Position numbers and translations under genes: made by a program. This document shows positions 25,770-35,598 of a DNA stretch of 64,000 bases, in pieces (positions within the stretch are counted from its first letter, which is position 1; every line of letters starts with the position of its first letter). The DNA is from Sporosarcina quadrami. Lineage in GTDB: Bacteria; Bacillota; Bacilli; Bacillales_A; Planococcaceae. The notes below the pieces were generated by a model. That model was not told the DNA's origin and ran no database searches. It saw only the letters and a list, made by a program, of their open reading frames with translations. The DNA is taken from positions 124,001 to 188,000 of the forward strand of contig NZ_JACSQN010000003.1 of the NCBI RefSeq assembly GCF_014836615.1, given 5' to 3'.

Positions 25770-26486
25770 ATGGTCGGAAATCTAAAGAAGTACTTGGCAG
25801 ATTGGTCAATGTTTGAAAAGCTTTGGGTAGCGGTATTTACGGGAATCACAGTCTATCTGTATTTTGCATTTCAAGACACACTTCTTGGTTTGATCAGTTC
25901 GATAGCCGGGATGCTATGTGTGGTGTTGGTAGCAAAGGGGAAAGTATCCAACTATCTTTTCGGAATTGTGCAAACGGTCACATATGGTTATATAGCCTAC
26001 GGATACGGGTTATACGGGGAGTCGATGTTAAATTGGTTGTTTTACTTCCCGATGCAGTTTATCGGAATATGGATGTGGATGAAGCATTACAAGAAAAAAG
26101 AAGAATCGGCGCAGGGTGAAAACGTTTATGTGAAACGGCTGACGCTAAGAGGTTGGGCATTTGTGGCCGGCTCATTTGTTGCAGGTGCTTTCGTATATGC
26201 GGAGTTATTGACATTGTTGTCTGCGCAGCAAGTCCGAATCGACAGTATGGCGGTCGTCCTTTCGGTAATCGCGCAGATTTTAATGGTGCAGCGGTATGCG
26301 GAACAGTGGGTGATTTGGATATTGGTGAATGTCCTAACGATTACGCTATGGGTCATCACATTGTTGCAGACAGGTGGAAACGATTGGAATATGGTTATTA
26401 TGTGGACGGCGTTCCTTGTAAACTCAGTGTATGGATACGTGAACTGGGTGAAATTATCGAAAGTGCAAAAAACAGAAATGAGTTAA
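25770..26486 (+). CDS. pnuC: Nicotinamide riboside/mononucleoside transporter PnuC
   Basis: 238 residues with seven hydrophobic segments. Typical PnuC positions are seen: FGIVQTVTYGYIAYGYGLYGE, and near the end the WILVN, N-W-N and VYGYVNW segments that line the nicotinamide site. It carries nicotinamide riboside by facilitated diffusion, trapped by phosphorylation through the NadR kinase encoded next. AAAGGAGG lies upstream of the ATG at 25770. Confidence 0.95.
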   Translation: MVGNLKKYLADWSMFEKLWVAVFTGITVYLYFAFQDTLLGLISSIAGMLCVVLVAKGKVSNYLFGIVQTVTYGYIAYGYGLYGESMLNWLFYFPMQFIGIWMWMKHYKKKEESAQGENVYVKRLTLRGWAFVAGSFVAGAFVYAELLTLLSAQQVRIDSMAVVLSVIAQILMVQRYAEQWVIWILVNVLTITLWVITLLQTGGNDWNMVIMWTAFLVNSVYGYVNWVKLSKVQKTEMS

Positions 26487-26513
26487 ATAAAAGACGTTTG
26501 AAAAAGGGAGAAG

Positions 26514-27575
26514 ATGACAATGGAAACTACTCAAAGGGAGTCAAAGATGACGGTAGGGCATTATGGTGGGAAATTCATCCCGTTTCATAAAGGGCATTTA
26601 TATGCGATTACGAAAGCGGCGGCACAAGTCGATAAACTATATGTGCTCGTCAGTTATGACGAAGGTCGAGACAGGAAGTTGTGTTACGATGCAGGCTTGG
26701 ACTATATTGACTTCAAAAGAAGGCAACAGTGGATTACGACATCCGTGAAAAATATGTCGAATGTGACGGTATTGGCGGTTGAAGAACCTTATTCGTCAGA
26801 TACGGAGTATATGTGGCTGGAAGGCGGCCAGAAAATGATTGAAGCGATTCCCGAACAAATCACCCATATTTTCAGTTCGGAAAGTGAGTATGATACGTGG
26901 TTCAGACGGATTTATGGAGAGGATATCATCCATATCGTTATAGACGAGGCTCGTGAAATCTTCCCAATCAGTGCAACGAAGATACGCGAGGAAGGGGTCT
27001 ATGCAAATTGGGATATGATTCCTGATGCAGCAAAGCCCTACTATACAAAAAAGATTGCCATTGTCGGTGTTGAATCTTGCGGTAAGTCTACGTTGACCAG
27101 AAACCTTGCGCAATTGTTCAGCACGGAGTATGTAGAGGAATATGGTCGTACTGTGAGTGAAGAAATTGGGGATGGCAGTTCTTTGCTGACAGAAGAGCAT
27201 TACAAGGAAATTGTATTCGGCCATAAGCATATGGAGTATCAAAAGATGAAAAAGGCGAATAAGCTGTTGTTTATCGATAGCGAGGCGGTCGTTACGCAAT
27301 ATTACGCCAAGATGTATTTGGGACGCGAGTTGAACTTTATCGAAGGAGCCATTGAGTCACAGGATTATGATTTGTATTTGTTTTTAGAACCGGATGTGAA
27401 GTGGGTGGCGGACGGGTACCGCACATTCAATGATCCAGCTATCCGGGAAGAGACAAATAGATTGTTGAAGAAAATGTTTGAGGATCGTGGCATCCAGTAC
27501 GTTACCATTAGCGGCAACTATGAGGAACGGTTAGACCGGTCGATTGCACAGATTACAAAATTGATTACAAAGTGA
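26514..27575 (+). CDS. nadR: NadR-type NMN adenylyltransferase/ribosylnicotinamide kinase
   Basis: 353 residues. The N-terminal half is a nucleotidyltransferase with GKFIPFHKGH (HxGH-type motif) and ISATKIREEG. The second half starts with a P-loop, VGVESCGKST (near residue 187), the kinase domain that phosphorylates nicotinamide riboside. There is no N-terminal helix-turn-helix as in enteric NadR, so it is enzyme only. Start ATG 26514 or 26520, both after AAAGGGAG. It lies 27 bases after pnuC, and together they turn imported riboside into NAD. Confidence 0.93.
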   Translation: MTMETTQRESKMTVGHYGGKFIPFHKGHLYAITKAAAQVDKLYVLVSYDEGRDRKLCYDAGLDYIDFKRRQQWITTSVKNMSNVTVLAVEEPYSSDTEYMWLEGGQKMIEAIPEQITHIFSSESEYDTWFRRIYGEDIIHIVIDEAREIFPISATKIREEGVYANWDMIPDAAKPYYTKKIAIVGVESCGKSTLTRNLAQLFSTEYVEEYGRTVSEEIGDGSSLLTEEHYKEIVFGHKHMEYQKMKKANKLLFIDSEAVVTQYYAKMYLGRELNFIEGAIESQDYDLYLFLEPDVKWVADGYRTFNDPAIREETNRLLKKMFEDRGIQYVTISGNYEERLDRSIAQITKLITK

Positions 27576-27579
27576 TAGA

Positions 27580-27607
27580 GAAGGGTTCTGAGCAGCCCTT
27601 CTTTTTT
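27580..27607 (+). terminator. Intrinsic terminator between nadR and nrtR
   Basis: GAAGGG at 27580-27585 pairs with CCCTTC at 27596-27601, followed by TTTTTT. It suggests nrtR has its own promoter. Confidence 0.75.
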
Positions 27608-27630
27608 AGTTGTTTGCAAAAGAGACCGAG

Positions 27631-27652
27631 TAGTATTACTATGCAACTAAGT
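27631..27652 (+). promoter_or_regulatory. Candidate NrtR operator before nrtR
   Basis: The palindrome TAGTATTACTA (27631-27641) and the core ACTAAGT (27646-27652) lie just upstream of the nrtR start. The heptamer also occurs twice before pnuC. Autoregulation is inferred. Confidence 0.5.
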
Positions 27653-27678
27653 GAGAGTACAGAAAGGGGCAGAAAACT

Positions 27679-28596
27679 ATGGAAGAAAAGGATTTACAGA
27701 ACCTCAGTGAGACGGAATTTATCGAGCAATATAAAAAGACGGAGAAGGACAAGTATGAAAAACCATCGATCGCAACCGATATGGCCATCTTCACCGTTGC
27801 GACAAAAAAAGTAACGGATAATCGGAAGAAAGCGGATAAGGAACTGCAAGTGCTGCTCATCCGGCGAGGGGGGCATCCGTATAAGGGTGACTGGGCACTA
27901 GCGGGCGGATTCATGGGAATTGACGAAGACGTTGAAACGGCTGTGCAGCGTGAGCTCAAAGAAGAGACGGGCGTGGATGGAGTTTATGCAGAGCAGCTTT
28001 ATACGTGGAGTGCAGTAGACCGTGACCCCCGAATGAGAATTGTCAGTGTCAGTTATCTAGCATTGGTCGACCAGGAGAAGTTACCGCCGCTTCAGGCAGG
28101 TGACGATGCAGACGATGTAAGATGGTTTACTGTAAAAGATCGTGTCATGGAATCCCGGGATGAACTGGTGGATGGGACGATGATCAAGACGGACAAAATA
28201 GAACTGACATTGATTTCCGATGAAGTGACGGCTTCGGCAGTTATTGAGAAAACAACAATTACAGAAGGAGCAAACGTCAAAACGGTAGTTACAATTAGTG
28301 AGCGGAACGGGATTGCCTTCGACCATGCGGAAATCATACTGTATTCTCTAGAGCGGTTACGCGGAAAAGTGAACTACACGAATATCGCATTCAATTTGGC
28401 GGGGGAAGAGTTCACCTTGCCAGATCTCCAACAGATCTATGAAGTTATTTTGGGCAGGGAGCTGAACAAAGTGCAGTTCCGCCGACATGTGGAGAATATG
28501 GTGGTAGATACGGGAAAAGAAATCAAAACAGGTGCCTACAGACCGTCAAAGCTATATCGATACAATGCGGCGTGGGTGTATGACCAGTGGAAGTAG
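27679..28596 (+). CDS. nrtR: NrtR-type Nudix transcriptional regulator of NAD metabolism
   Basis: 305 residues, longer than usual. After a 30-residue charged tail comes a Nudix domain (GG-FMGIDEDVE...RELKEETG, residues about 85-115) and a C-terminal winged helix-turn-helix domain (FTLPDLQQIYEVILGRELNKVQFRRH). That domain pair defines NrtR, a repressor released by ADP-ribose. The Nudix box looks complete, so residual hydrolase activity is possible. Location after pnuC-nadR agrees with a local repressor. Confidence 0.9.
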   Translation: MEEKDLQNLSETEFIEQYKKTEKDKYEKPSIATDMAIFTVATKKVTDNRKKADKELQVLLIRRGGHPYKGDWALAGGFMGIDEDVETAVQRELKEETGVDGVYAEQLYTWSAVDRDPRMRIVSVSYLALVDQEKLPPLQAGDDADDVRWFTVKDRVMESRDELVDGTMIKTDKIELTLISDEVTASAVIEKTTITEGANVKTVVTISERNGIAFDHAEIILYSLERLRGKVNYTNIAFNLAGEEFTLPDLQQIYEVILGRELNKVQFRRHVENMVVDTGKEIKTGAYRPSKLYRYNAAWVYDQWK

Positions 28597-28656
28597 GTCA
28601 TTCTCGTGTGAAAGATGCATTGTGAAAATGATCTTACTAACTCAGCAACGGGGTGG

Positions 28657-28887
28657 TTATCTGTTCTTACGTTTTAATAAATATTCAACAACAAAACCTA
28701 TAACTACCCCGATTGCTATTGGTAATAATGCAATTTCTGTAACTTGCATTGCTCCATTTCCTACTGGTTTATTTTGGAGGATCTTAAAGTAAAGAAAAGG
28801 AACATCAAATAACTCGCCAATCAAGTACAAGATTGTCATGGTACCAAACGCTGCAAGAAAGGCAATCTTGCTTGCCTTATCGGACAT
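28657..28887 (-). CDS. Small two-helix membrane protein, unknown
   Basis: 76 residues from the ATG at 28887 with GGAGGG ten bases upstream. Two hydrophobic helices separated by a short loop containing Phe, Asp and Lys, and a basic C-terminus. No family recognised. The next two small genes on the same strand are also membrane proteins. Confidence 0.65.
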   Translation of the reverse strand: MSDKASKIAFLAAFGTMTILYLIGELFDVPFLYFKILQNKPVGNGAMQVTEIALLPIAIGVVIGFVVEYLLKRKNR

Positions 28888-28935
28888 TGTAAACCAGCCC
28901 TCCTTAATCAAAACGAATAATTAACACGGTTTAGC

Positions 28936-29178
28936 TTATGAAATAATTTCTTTTTGAAAACGCGCACGGAAAATGACTATTAAAGTCAAGAAAAGAAGGG
29001 GCGAGAAACCTATAAAAGATAGGGGTGGATTAACATTTATGAAATACATAGAGATAGGCAGACTCGAAATGAAACAGACTAACATGGCTTTCCATGAACG
29101 ATTAATCACAGCATAGAACAAAGAGAGGAATGTCAATAATATTGAAAAGCCCATTGTTATTGTCACTAATAAACCCAC
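28936..29178 (-). CDS. Small three-helix membrane protein, unknown
   Basis: 80 residues from the GTG at 29178, which has TAGGAGG eight bases upstream; the GTG at 29187 is inside that ribosome site. Almost entirely hydrophobic with three helices and a charged tail. Function unknown. Confidence 0.65.
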   Translation of the reverse strand: MGLLVTITMGFSILLTFLSLFYAVINRSWKAMLVCFISSLPISMYFINVNPPLSFIGFSPLLFLTLIVIFRARFQKEIIS

Positions 29179-29295
29179 TTGAAACACCTCCTAAATTAGT
29201 TGAATGGTCAGATTAGAACACCATTTTTCCTTGTTTAGTAAATGACCCTGTAAGGGAATAGGGTGCAATCCATCTGAACAACTATGTCCAAAACA

Positions 29296-29583
29296 TCATA
29301 TGGATTTATTTTTTTGAAACTTCAAATCATCAACATACTGCTTACCTTCTAGCAATGAAAGCCCCAATGTTTTTCGTGCGATTTTTTCTGCTTTAATCTC
29401 TTCGCCGATGACAATTAATTGTCGTAATTCATCATTTATCTGGTTTTCTGGAACATTTATATGTGTAGACAACTGATCTAGGGTATATTTGATCCCTTTA
29501 ACATGACGACTAATCTTAAAAACAGCAAAAAGTAAATACAGCATCCCAAGTAATGACAGCAACACTATCAAATTAATTTCCAT
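29296..29583 (-). CDS. Membrane-anchored small protein with L7/L12-like C-terminus
   Basis: 95 residues: one N-terminal membrane helix (residues 4-24) and a helical domain whose end (IKAEKIARKTLGLSLLEGKQYVD) resembles the C-terminal fold of ribosomal protein L7/L12. Proteins of this design are common in Bacillota and their role is not known. AGGAG lies upstream of the ATG at 29583. Confidence 0.7.
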   Translation of the reverse strand: MEINLIVLLSLLGMLYLLFAVFKISRHVKGIKYTLDQLSTHINVPENQINDELRQLIVIGEEIKAEKIARKTLGLSLLEGKQYVDDLKFQKNKSI

Positions 29584-29643
29584 TTCAATTCTCCTTTGCG
29601 AATTTTCTAAAATGCTGCATGCAAGTAGGAATTCATGATGTCG

Positions 29644-30540
29644 TTATAACGCTCCTATATGATATGCATGAAGCAATCTTAAATTTTCTAGTGTCAACAC
29701 GCCACTCCATTCCTGCTTTGCAGTTTCCCATTCTTTATCAAACTGACCCCATGCCCAGGTCGGCTTCCAACTGCCATCTTCCGCTTGGCTGTCTAGCAGA
29801 TGCTGTAAATTGGAAGGGATGATATCTTTAAAATCCTCATACAAAAATGATTTTGTTGAAGCTACAACTTGGAGGGGAAGCAGGCAATAGTCATGCCATT
29901 TTTCCGAATCTGTCGTCACGCTATTTCGGGCAATTTCTCGCACTTTATCGGAAACCTTCTCTGCTTCTTCAACAGGCAGTTCTTTCATTAATCTGACCAA
30001 GCATTGCAATTCATGATGATCATACGTTTCTAATTGGTTAATGTATGTAACTGCGTGAGTCGTCAGTTTTTTAAGGAAATCGGCAGGTACGAGCCCATTA
30101 TAGTGATGAAGCAATCCTGTCATTTCTGCACTTGGATTCCCCCAAGGCCAATCACCGCCATAATTCCACCAGATGGCTCTCGGTGCAGATTCCACTTCCT
30201 TCGGGACAATCTCCCATCCCATTTTTGCATTATCAAATGTAGATAATGCATATTGAATAGCTCTTTGTACCATTGGATTAGATTCATCTGCACCAACACG
30301 AATCAGATGCTGCAACCCGATTGTCGTTGCCAAAGCAGAAGAGGCCTGGCACCTGAAGTCAGGCTCTAACCCATTGCCAAAACCACCGTCTTCATTTTGA
30401 TAAACTGTAAGCTCCTTCAATACCTGTTCACGACTGCCATCCTCAAATTCAAATTCATATAGAGCTGTTTCCAACGGCCGGGCTTCTGATTTGAGGAATG
30501 CGATTACGTTTTTGAATGGTTCTATTGATAAATTTTCCAT
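29644..30540 (-). CDS. Alpha/alpha-toroid (prenyltransferase/squalene-cyclase-fold) protein
   Basis: 298 residues from the ATG at 30540 with GGTGG upstream. Repeated motifs of the toroid fold are visible: NEDGGFGNGLEPD near residue 45 and AEDGSWKPTW near 255, the QW-like repeats of terpenoid cyclases and protein prenyltransferases. The DxDD motif of cyclases is absent, so it is probably not a hopene cyclase. A binding or unknown enzymatic role is possible. It is transcribed away from the dacB terminator. Confidence 0.72.
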   Translation of the reverse strand: MENLSIEPFKNVIAFLKSEARPLETALYEFEFEDGSREQVLKELTVYQNEDGGFGNGLEPDFRCQASSALATTIGLQHLIRVGADESNPMVQRAIQYALSTFDNAKMGWEIVPKEVESAPRAIWWNYGGDWPWGNPSAEMTGLLHHYNGLVPADFLKKLTTHAVTYINQLETYDHHELQCLVRLMKELPVEEAEKVSDKVREIARNSVTTDSEKWHDYCLLPLQVVASTKSFLYEDFKDIIPSNLQHLLDSQAEDGSWKPTWAWGQFDKEWETAKQEWSGVLTLENLRLLHAYHIGAL

Positions 30541-30618
30541 TGTATCCACCACTTCCTTGAGAATGAATGCTATCGTATATTTCGCTATTGTCATCAGTGA
30601 ATCCTTTATTTGCAAAAA

Positions 30619-30654
30619 ATAAAGGCATCCATTGTGTCCTTTGGATGCCTTCAT
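30619..30654 (-). terminator. Intrinsic terminator of dacB
   Basis: AAGGCATCC (30623-30631) pairs with GGATGCCTT (30644-30652); on the minus strand TATTTTTTG follows. Confidence 0.88.
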
Positions 30655-30667
30655 TAATAGTAGTCAA

Positions 30668-32194
30668 TTAAAACTCATGCTCCGCTAATACAGTCGTGAT
30701 TGCATCTTCAATCGGTGTAACTGGTCCGGTAACGTAGTTATTGATCAGTATGGAGAATACCAATTCCGTCCCATCTTTCGCGGTGACATAACCGGAAAGG
30801 GTGGATACACCGGTGATTGATCCGGTTTTCGCTTTGACGTTTCCGATTGTCAGACCTTGATCCATTCGGTTACGGAGCGTACCACCGACCATCCGATCAG
30901 GTTCACCTGCAATTGGCAGAGATGCTTCAAAAGCGGGGAACCAGCTTTTGTTTTGTACGTTATACAACAGCTTCGTGAACTCTTCAGCCGACACAAGATT
31001 TTTGTGAGACATACCCGAGCCGTCACGAAGGACAACCGCATCTGTATTGACGCCGAATTCCTTTAGTTTTTCCTTCATCACTTTAAGACCTGCATCCCAG
31101 CTACCCTCATCTTGTTGAACTTTACCCATTTCCTTCACAAGTGTTTCAGCATGGCCATTGTTGCTAAGCTTCATGAATGGAATGAAAAGCTCTCGAAGAG
31201 GCATGGATTTTTTTGTTGTTAGTACTGTTGCGTTTTTGGGTGTGATACCTGTTTTTGCGACATGATTCCCGACGAACTGGATGCCTTGTGCTTCGAGCGA
31301 TTGTTTAAATACATCCAGAACGAGCTCGGTCGGTTCCCATACGGCTGACCATGAGCGGGACCTTGCACCTTCAAGAGGCATATTCCCTTCGATGATGATT
31401 CGGTTCGTCCCGTGCTCACGTTCTATGGAAATGCTCTTTGTTGAACCTTTTGCAACAGTTGTAGCGCGGTTGACAATTTCGACGTAGTCGGTCGAAGGTG
31501 TGACAGACACTTTCGGAAGATCCCCTGCTTTATTGCCAGCATTTACTTCAACAATAACTGTGCCAGCATCATAATCATCGTTTGGAGAGAGTGTCAAGGC
31601 AGATACTTGAGCACCGACATAATTATGTTCATCTGACCAATTCAAGTCTTGCGAATAACGGACATCATCATACCAACTGTCATCCGCTACTAGGTTTCCG
31701 TTAATTTTATTAATGCCTTTCTCTTTAAGTTCCTTTACGAACTGATCCAAATCTTCTTTAACTAAAGTCGGATCGCCTTTTCCTTTTATGAACAAATTAC
31801 CATGAAGCATTTTATTTTTGATGTCACCATCTGTTAGGATTTCAGTTGAAAACTGATAATCAGGTCCCAATATATCCATTGCTGTTGCGCCTGTAATCAA
31901 TTTCATATTAGAAGCGGGTCGCAGTCGGATATCGCCAAAATGCGAATACATCGATTCCCCTGTCTGTGCTTTCCGCACGCTAATGCCTGTAATGCCTCCT
32001 TGTAACTTCGGATCGTCTAAAATAGCTTGTAGTTTTTTCTCTAATGATGTCGATTCAATGGATGCTACGGGAGCTGTGTTTCCGGCCGCAGCAACAACTG
32101 GTGTAATCGTGCTTTCATGTGCCACCGGAAATAATGCGATCAAAGCAATCGTAGTTGCTAAGAAAGCCCTTTTAAGTAGATTTTGCTGTTTCAT
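30668..32194 (-). CDS. dacB: D-alanyl-D-alanine carboxypeptidase/endopeptidase, PBP4 type (S13)
   Basis: 508 residues. Signal peptide with AHES-type cleavage near residue 30, then the S13 catalytic domain: SNMK with the nucleophile Ser, SGMSHKN (SxN motif), and KTGSITG (KTG motif). An insertion domain sits between the first two motifs as in PBP4 and PBP4a. It trims or cleaves cross-bridges in peptidoglycan outside the cell. The start is uncertain: ATG 32194 or GTG 32206; AAAGGA lies upstream of both. Confidence 0.93.
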   Translation of the reverse strand: MKQQNLLKRAFLATTIALIALFPVAHESTITPVVAAAGNTAPVASIESTSLEKKLQAILDDPKLQGGITGISVRKAQTGESMYSHFGDIRLRPASNMKLITGATAMDILGPDYQFSTEILTDGDIKNKMLHGNLFIKGKGDPTLVKEDLDQFVKELKEKGINKINGNLVADDSWYDDVRYSQDLNWSDEHNYVGAQVSALTLSPNDDYDAGTVIVEVNAGNKAGDLPKVSVTPSTDYVEIVNRATTVAKGSTKSISIEREHGTNRIIIEGNMPLEGARSRSWSAVWEPTELVLDVFKQSLEAQGIQFVGNHVAKTGITPKNATVLTTKKSMPLRELFIPFMKLSNNGHAETLVKEMGKVQQDEGSWDAGLKVMKEKLKEFGVNTDAVVLRDGSGMSHKNLVSAEEFTKLLYNVQNKSWFPAFEASLPIAGEPDRMVGGTLRNRMDQGLTIGNVKAKTGSITGVSTLSGYVTAKDGTELVFSILINNYVTGPVTPIEDAITTVLAEHEF

Positions 32195-32435
32195 AAAATA
32201 GCGCACATCCTTTCATCCTTTAGTTTGATTGTACTTCATCACGTTACGTTTAAATAGGTGTAAATGCAGAAAATTCTAAATTGAAACGTTTTGCCTAATG
32301 AAGTATATAGATATTCCTTAGTAGTTTATGCAATAGAATACTCGAAAATGTAAAACAATAGTTTGAGGAACTTGTGGAATAATGTAGAATAATCATTACT
32401 TAAGAAAAATTTTAATGGTGGGGAGTGAAAACTAC

Positions 32436-33134
32436 ATGATGTACAACTTGTCCCCACTTGGTGACCAAGCCGTCGTCATCGAGGTGGATACAGAAATCAG
32501 TCAACTCGCTAAGAAGAACGTGAAGTCAATCGTTGCGTGTTTGAACGCGGCGAATCCACCGTGGATGATTGAATACATACCTGCCTATACAACCGTCACG
32601 ATTAGTTATGCTGTGGAGCTGGATAGCTGTGAAACACCATATGACTTCGTGTGCAGTGAGATTAATCAACTGCTCGCGAATGTGAAGGAAGTCTCGAACA
32701 GCCATCGTGAAATCGTAAGGATTCCTGTATTGTATGGCGGCGAGCATGGTCCTGACCTTGATTTCGTTGCAGCACATAATGGACTAACAACTGAAGAAGT
32801 AATCACGATCCACACTTCAGGCGAGTATACCGTACATATGATAGGCTTCGCGCCAGGCTTCCCATTCATCGGAGGGATGTCAGAAAAGATTGCTGCACCA
32901 AGAAGAGAAACGCCTCGGCTGGAAATTCCTGCACGGACAGTTGGAATCGCAGGAATGCAGACTGGCGTCTACCCGATTGCGTCGCCTGGTGGTTGGCAGC
33001 TCATCGGTAGGACACCGATTGAATTATTCTTGCCGACTGAGGATCCTCCAAGTTTATTAACCGCAGGGGATCGAATCCGATTTTACGAAATCACACCTGA
33101 GCAATACAAAGAGATGCGGGGTGATGTGGAATGA
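32436..33134 (+). CDS. pxpB: 5-oxoprolinase subunit PxpB
   Basis: 232 residues. KipI-like fold with the signatures GFAPGFPFIGGM and R-T-PVGIA-type stretches near the end. PxpB, PxpC and PxpA together open 5-oxoproline (pyroglutamate) to glutamate at the cost of ATP. ATG 32436 has GGGGAG ten bases upstream. The stop overlaps the pxpC start (ATGA at 33131-33134). Confidence 0.95.
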   Translation: MMYNLSPLGDQAVVIEVDTEISQLAKKNVKSIVACLNAANPPWMIEYIPAYTTVTISYAVELDSCETPYDFVCSEINQLLANVKEVSNSHREIVRIPVLYGGEHGPDLDFVAAHNGLTTEEVITIHTSGEYTVHMIGFAPGFPFIGGMSEKIAAPRRETPRLEIPARTVGIAGMQTGVYPIASPGGWQLIGRTPIELFLPTEDPPSLLTAGDRIRFYEITPEQYKEMRGDVE

Positions 33135-34126
33135 TTACAGTTATGAAATCAGGCCTTCAAGATACGATTCAAGATACCGGTAGAAAAGGTTATCAGAAAT
33201 TCGGTGTCGTTGTCAGTGGCGCCATGGATCCGTTCTCTCACCGTGTTGCCAATCTTTTAGTTGGGAATGAAGGGCAGGAAGCTACACTTGAAATGACGCT
33301 CGTCGGACCTCGACTGTTATTTGAGAAAGACGTGGTCATTTCAATATGCGGAGGGGATTTGCAACCGAAAATTGCAGGTGTTCCTGTACCGATGTGGAAA
33401 CCGGTTTTCATTCGCAAAGGAAGTGAACTCGCATTTGGAGCTGCAGTCGCAGGAAGTCGAGCCTATTTAGCTGTTGCAGGTGGAATTGACGTACCTGTAG
33501 TCATGAATAGCCGATCCACGTATGTGAAAGCGAAGATTGGCGGGTTTCATGGTAGGGCACTCCAAACAGGCGATTTGCTGTCGATTGCGAATCCGACAGG
33601 TGTTTCTGCTGCCATTAAACAACGTCTCGGAACGAATGAGGAGGCTTTCCGTGCTGCAGACTGGCTAATTGCAGCCAAGCTATTGCCCAATTTATCGAAT
33701 CGATATGTCATCCGTGTCATGCGGGGCAGGCAATATGATTTATTTGACGGTCAAAGCCAAAATGGTTTTTGGAATGAACCGTTCACCGTCAGCTCCTTAT
33801 CAGACCGAATGGGCTACAGGATAAATGGCCCCGCCTTGAAGTTGAAAGAACAAACTGAAATGATTTCAGAAACTGTTACATACGGTTCCATTCAAGTACC
33901 GACAGATGGGAATCCAATCATTCTTGCTGCAGATCGGCAAACGACAGGTGGGTATCCGAAAATCGGACAAATCTCTTCTATTAACTTTACGAAGCTGGCA
34001 CAAGCAAAAGCGGGTGACCAACTGACATTCAATGAAGTAACGATTATAGAGTCACAAAAATTGATGGCGATGCAGGAGATGAATTTGAAGGAACTGCGAG
34101 CGTATATCTCAACTAAATTCAGATAG
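33131..34126 (+). CDS. pxpC: 5-oxoprolinase subunit PxpC
   Basis: 331 residues of the KipA/urea-amidolyase C-terminal type, with [11 protein letters not shown] at the N-terminus and [10 protein letters not shown] near the C-terminus. It forms a complex with PxpB. Order pxpB-pxpC-pxpA matches the family. Confidence 0.95.
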   Translation: MITVMKSGLQDTIQDTGRKGYQKFGVVVSGAMDPFSHRVANLLVGNEGQEATLEMTLVGPRLLFEKDVVISICGGDLQPKIAGVPVPMWKPVFIRKGSELAFGAAVAGSRAYLAVAGGIDVPVVMNSRSTYVKAKIGGFHGRALQTGDLLSIANPTGVSAAIKQRLGTNEEAFRAADWLIAAKLLPNLSNRYVIRVMRGRQYDLFDGQSQNGFWNEPFTVSSLSDRMGYRINGPALKLKEQTEMISETVTYGSIQVPTDGNPIILAADRQTTGGYPKIGQISSINFTKLAQAKAGDQLTFNEVTIIESQKLMAMQEMNLKELRAYISTKFR

Positions 34127-34137
34127 GACTGAGCGTA

Positions 34138-34914
34138 ATGACATATAAAGTGGATTTGAATTGTGATATGGGTGAGAGCTTCGGGCCGTACACGATCGGG
34201 AATGACGAAGAGATTTTAAAAACAATTACGTCCGCCAATATCGCATGCGGTTTTCATGCAGGAGATCCAACGACAATGCGTAAGACTGTGCGCATGGCCC
34301 TTGAGAGAAACGTTGGCATTGGTGTGCATCCCGGATTACAGGATTTAAGCGGATTTGGACGTCGTGAAATGGCGATCACTCCTATTGAAGCATTCGATCT
34401 TGTTGTGTATCAGATCGGTGCATTATCCGCTTTTGTCCAAGCGGAAGGTGGAAGAGTGCAACATGTAAAGCCTCATGGTGCGCTTTATAATATGGCGGCG
34501 ATAAGCAGAGAACTCTCCGAAGCGATTGCAGAAGCGGTATACAAAGTAAATCCTGAATTGCTGCTCTTCGGGCTGGCTGGCAGCGAACTTGTAAAAGCAG
34601 GTGAACGTATAGGATTAAAAGTGGCGAATGAAGTGTTTGCGGATCGAACATATCAATCAGATGGAACCTTAACATCCCGCAAAGAGTCAAATGCATTGAT
34701 AACGGATCATGAAACAGCTATCCGCCAAATCGTCAGAATGGTGAAAGAAGGGAAAGTCACCGCAACGGATGGAACGGATGTCACGATTCAAGCGGACACG
34801 ATTTGTATACATGGGGATGGCAAGACGGCGCTTGAGTTTGCGAAGGTAATACCGGGAGCATTGCGTAATGAAGGGATTGAAGTGCAACGGATTGAATCCA
34901 ACAAGTACAATTGA
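34138..34914 (+). CDS. pxpA: 5-oxoprolinase subunit PxpA (LamB/YcsF family)
   Basis: 258 residues. [22 protein letters not shown] and [10 protein letters not shown] are family signatures with the metal and substrate residues. Eleven bases separate it from pxpC, so the three genes form one operon. No transport gene follows. Confidence 0.95.
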   Translation: MTYKVDLNCDMGESFGPYTIGNDEEILKTITSANIACGFHAGDPTTMRKTVRMALERNVGIGVHPGLQDLSGFGRREMAITPIEAFDLVVYQIGALSAFVQAEGGRVQHVKPHGALYNMAAISRELSEAIAEAVYKVNPELLLFGLAGSELVKAGERIGLKVANEVFADRTYQSDGTLTSRKESNALITDHETAIRQIVRMVKEGKVTATDGTDVTIQADTICIHGDGKTALEFAKVIPGALRNEGIEVQRIESNKYN

Positions 34915-35334
34915 ATGTAAGCAACAGATAAAACACATGGATTCGAGCTTTATTTGGAGAGGTTATTGAAGAAAGGGTCGGAAATACGAAGTTTCCAACA
35001 AAGTGACGTAAACTTTGAGGGAATATATATGGACTTTTATGGGATGAATTCGTAATTGTTAAAAATAGATATGAAAGAATAAGTAGCGGTGCATCAACAT
35101 TTCTTAACATTATTTTAAGGTGAAGACAAGAACTTTTTATAGAACTAACGTGAAATTCATCAAAGTGCATTTTAAATATCAATCATAAGGGTTGCAATTT
35201 TAATCTTCTCGTGTTATTCTTAATAAGAGTTATTTTTGTTCTTTTCAGATTGAGAAGTCAGTTTGATCTTCATCTAAGGTATTTGAGCAAGGATAGTAAC
35301 ATTGTGTGGATAGACACACTAGGAGGAAACAAAC
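34915..35334 (+). other. 420-bp intergenic region with cold-shock leader
   Basis: No gene is apparent. One isolated copy of ATATGGACTT (35027-35036) matches the array at 4512-4606. The last 55 bases form a leader shared almost base for base with the second csp gene (see the leader entries), and the region before it is AT-rich with no clear promoter call. Confidence 0.6.
35285..35334 (+). promoter_or_regulatory. Conserved csp leader, copy 1
   Basis: TGAGCAAGGATAGTAACATTG and ACTAGGAGGAAAC match the leader of the other csp gene (47586-47640). Here TGTGT pairs with ACACA around GGATAG just before the AGGAGG. The stem and the flanking bases are conserved but the loop differs in length, which supports a structured leader. 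Confidence 0.7.
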
Positions 35335-35535
35335 ATGGAACAAGGTACAGTAAAATGGTTTAACGCAGAAAAAGGTTTTGGTTTTATCGAACGTGAAGGC
35401 GGAGAAGATGTATTCGTACATTTCTCAGCAATCCAAAGCGATGGTTTCAAATCTTTAGACGAAGGTCAAAGCGTAACATTTGATATCGAGCAAGGACAAC
35501 GTGGCCTACAAGCTACAAACGTTCAAAAAGCTTAA
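35335..35535 (+). CDS. CspA-family cold shock protein
   Basis: 66 residues, a single cold-shock domain with the RNA-binding motifs KGFGFI and DVFVHFS (RNP1 and RNP2). It binds single-stranded RNA and DNA and melts secondary structure at low temperature. It differs from the second csp in only a few residues. The leader and terminator both look independent, giving a monocistronic unit. Confidence 0.97.
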   Translation: MEQGTVKWFNAEKGFGFIEREGGEDVFVHFSAIQSDGFKSLDEGQSVTFDIEQGQRGLQATNVQKA

Positions 35536-35542
35536 TAATCGC

Positions 35543-35576
35543 AAAAAAGAGATCCTACTTGTAGGGTCTTTTTTGT
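35543..35576 (+). terminator. Intrinsic terminator of csp copy 1
   Basis: AGATCCTAC pairs with GTAGGGTCT (with one G-T pair) around TT, followed by TTTTTT. Confidence 0.88.
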
Positions 35577-35598
35577 TTCCGAAAAATTACACACAGAA

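Noticed and set aside
32282..32310. TGAAAC resembling a sigma-W -35 before pxpB
   Set aside because: The base block 16 bp downstream is TATA, not CGTA, so it does not meet the consensus.
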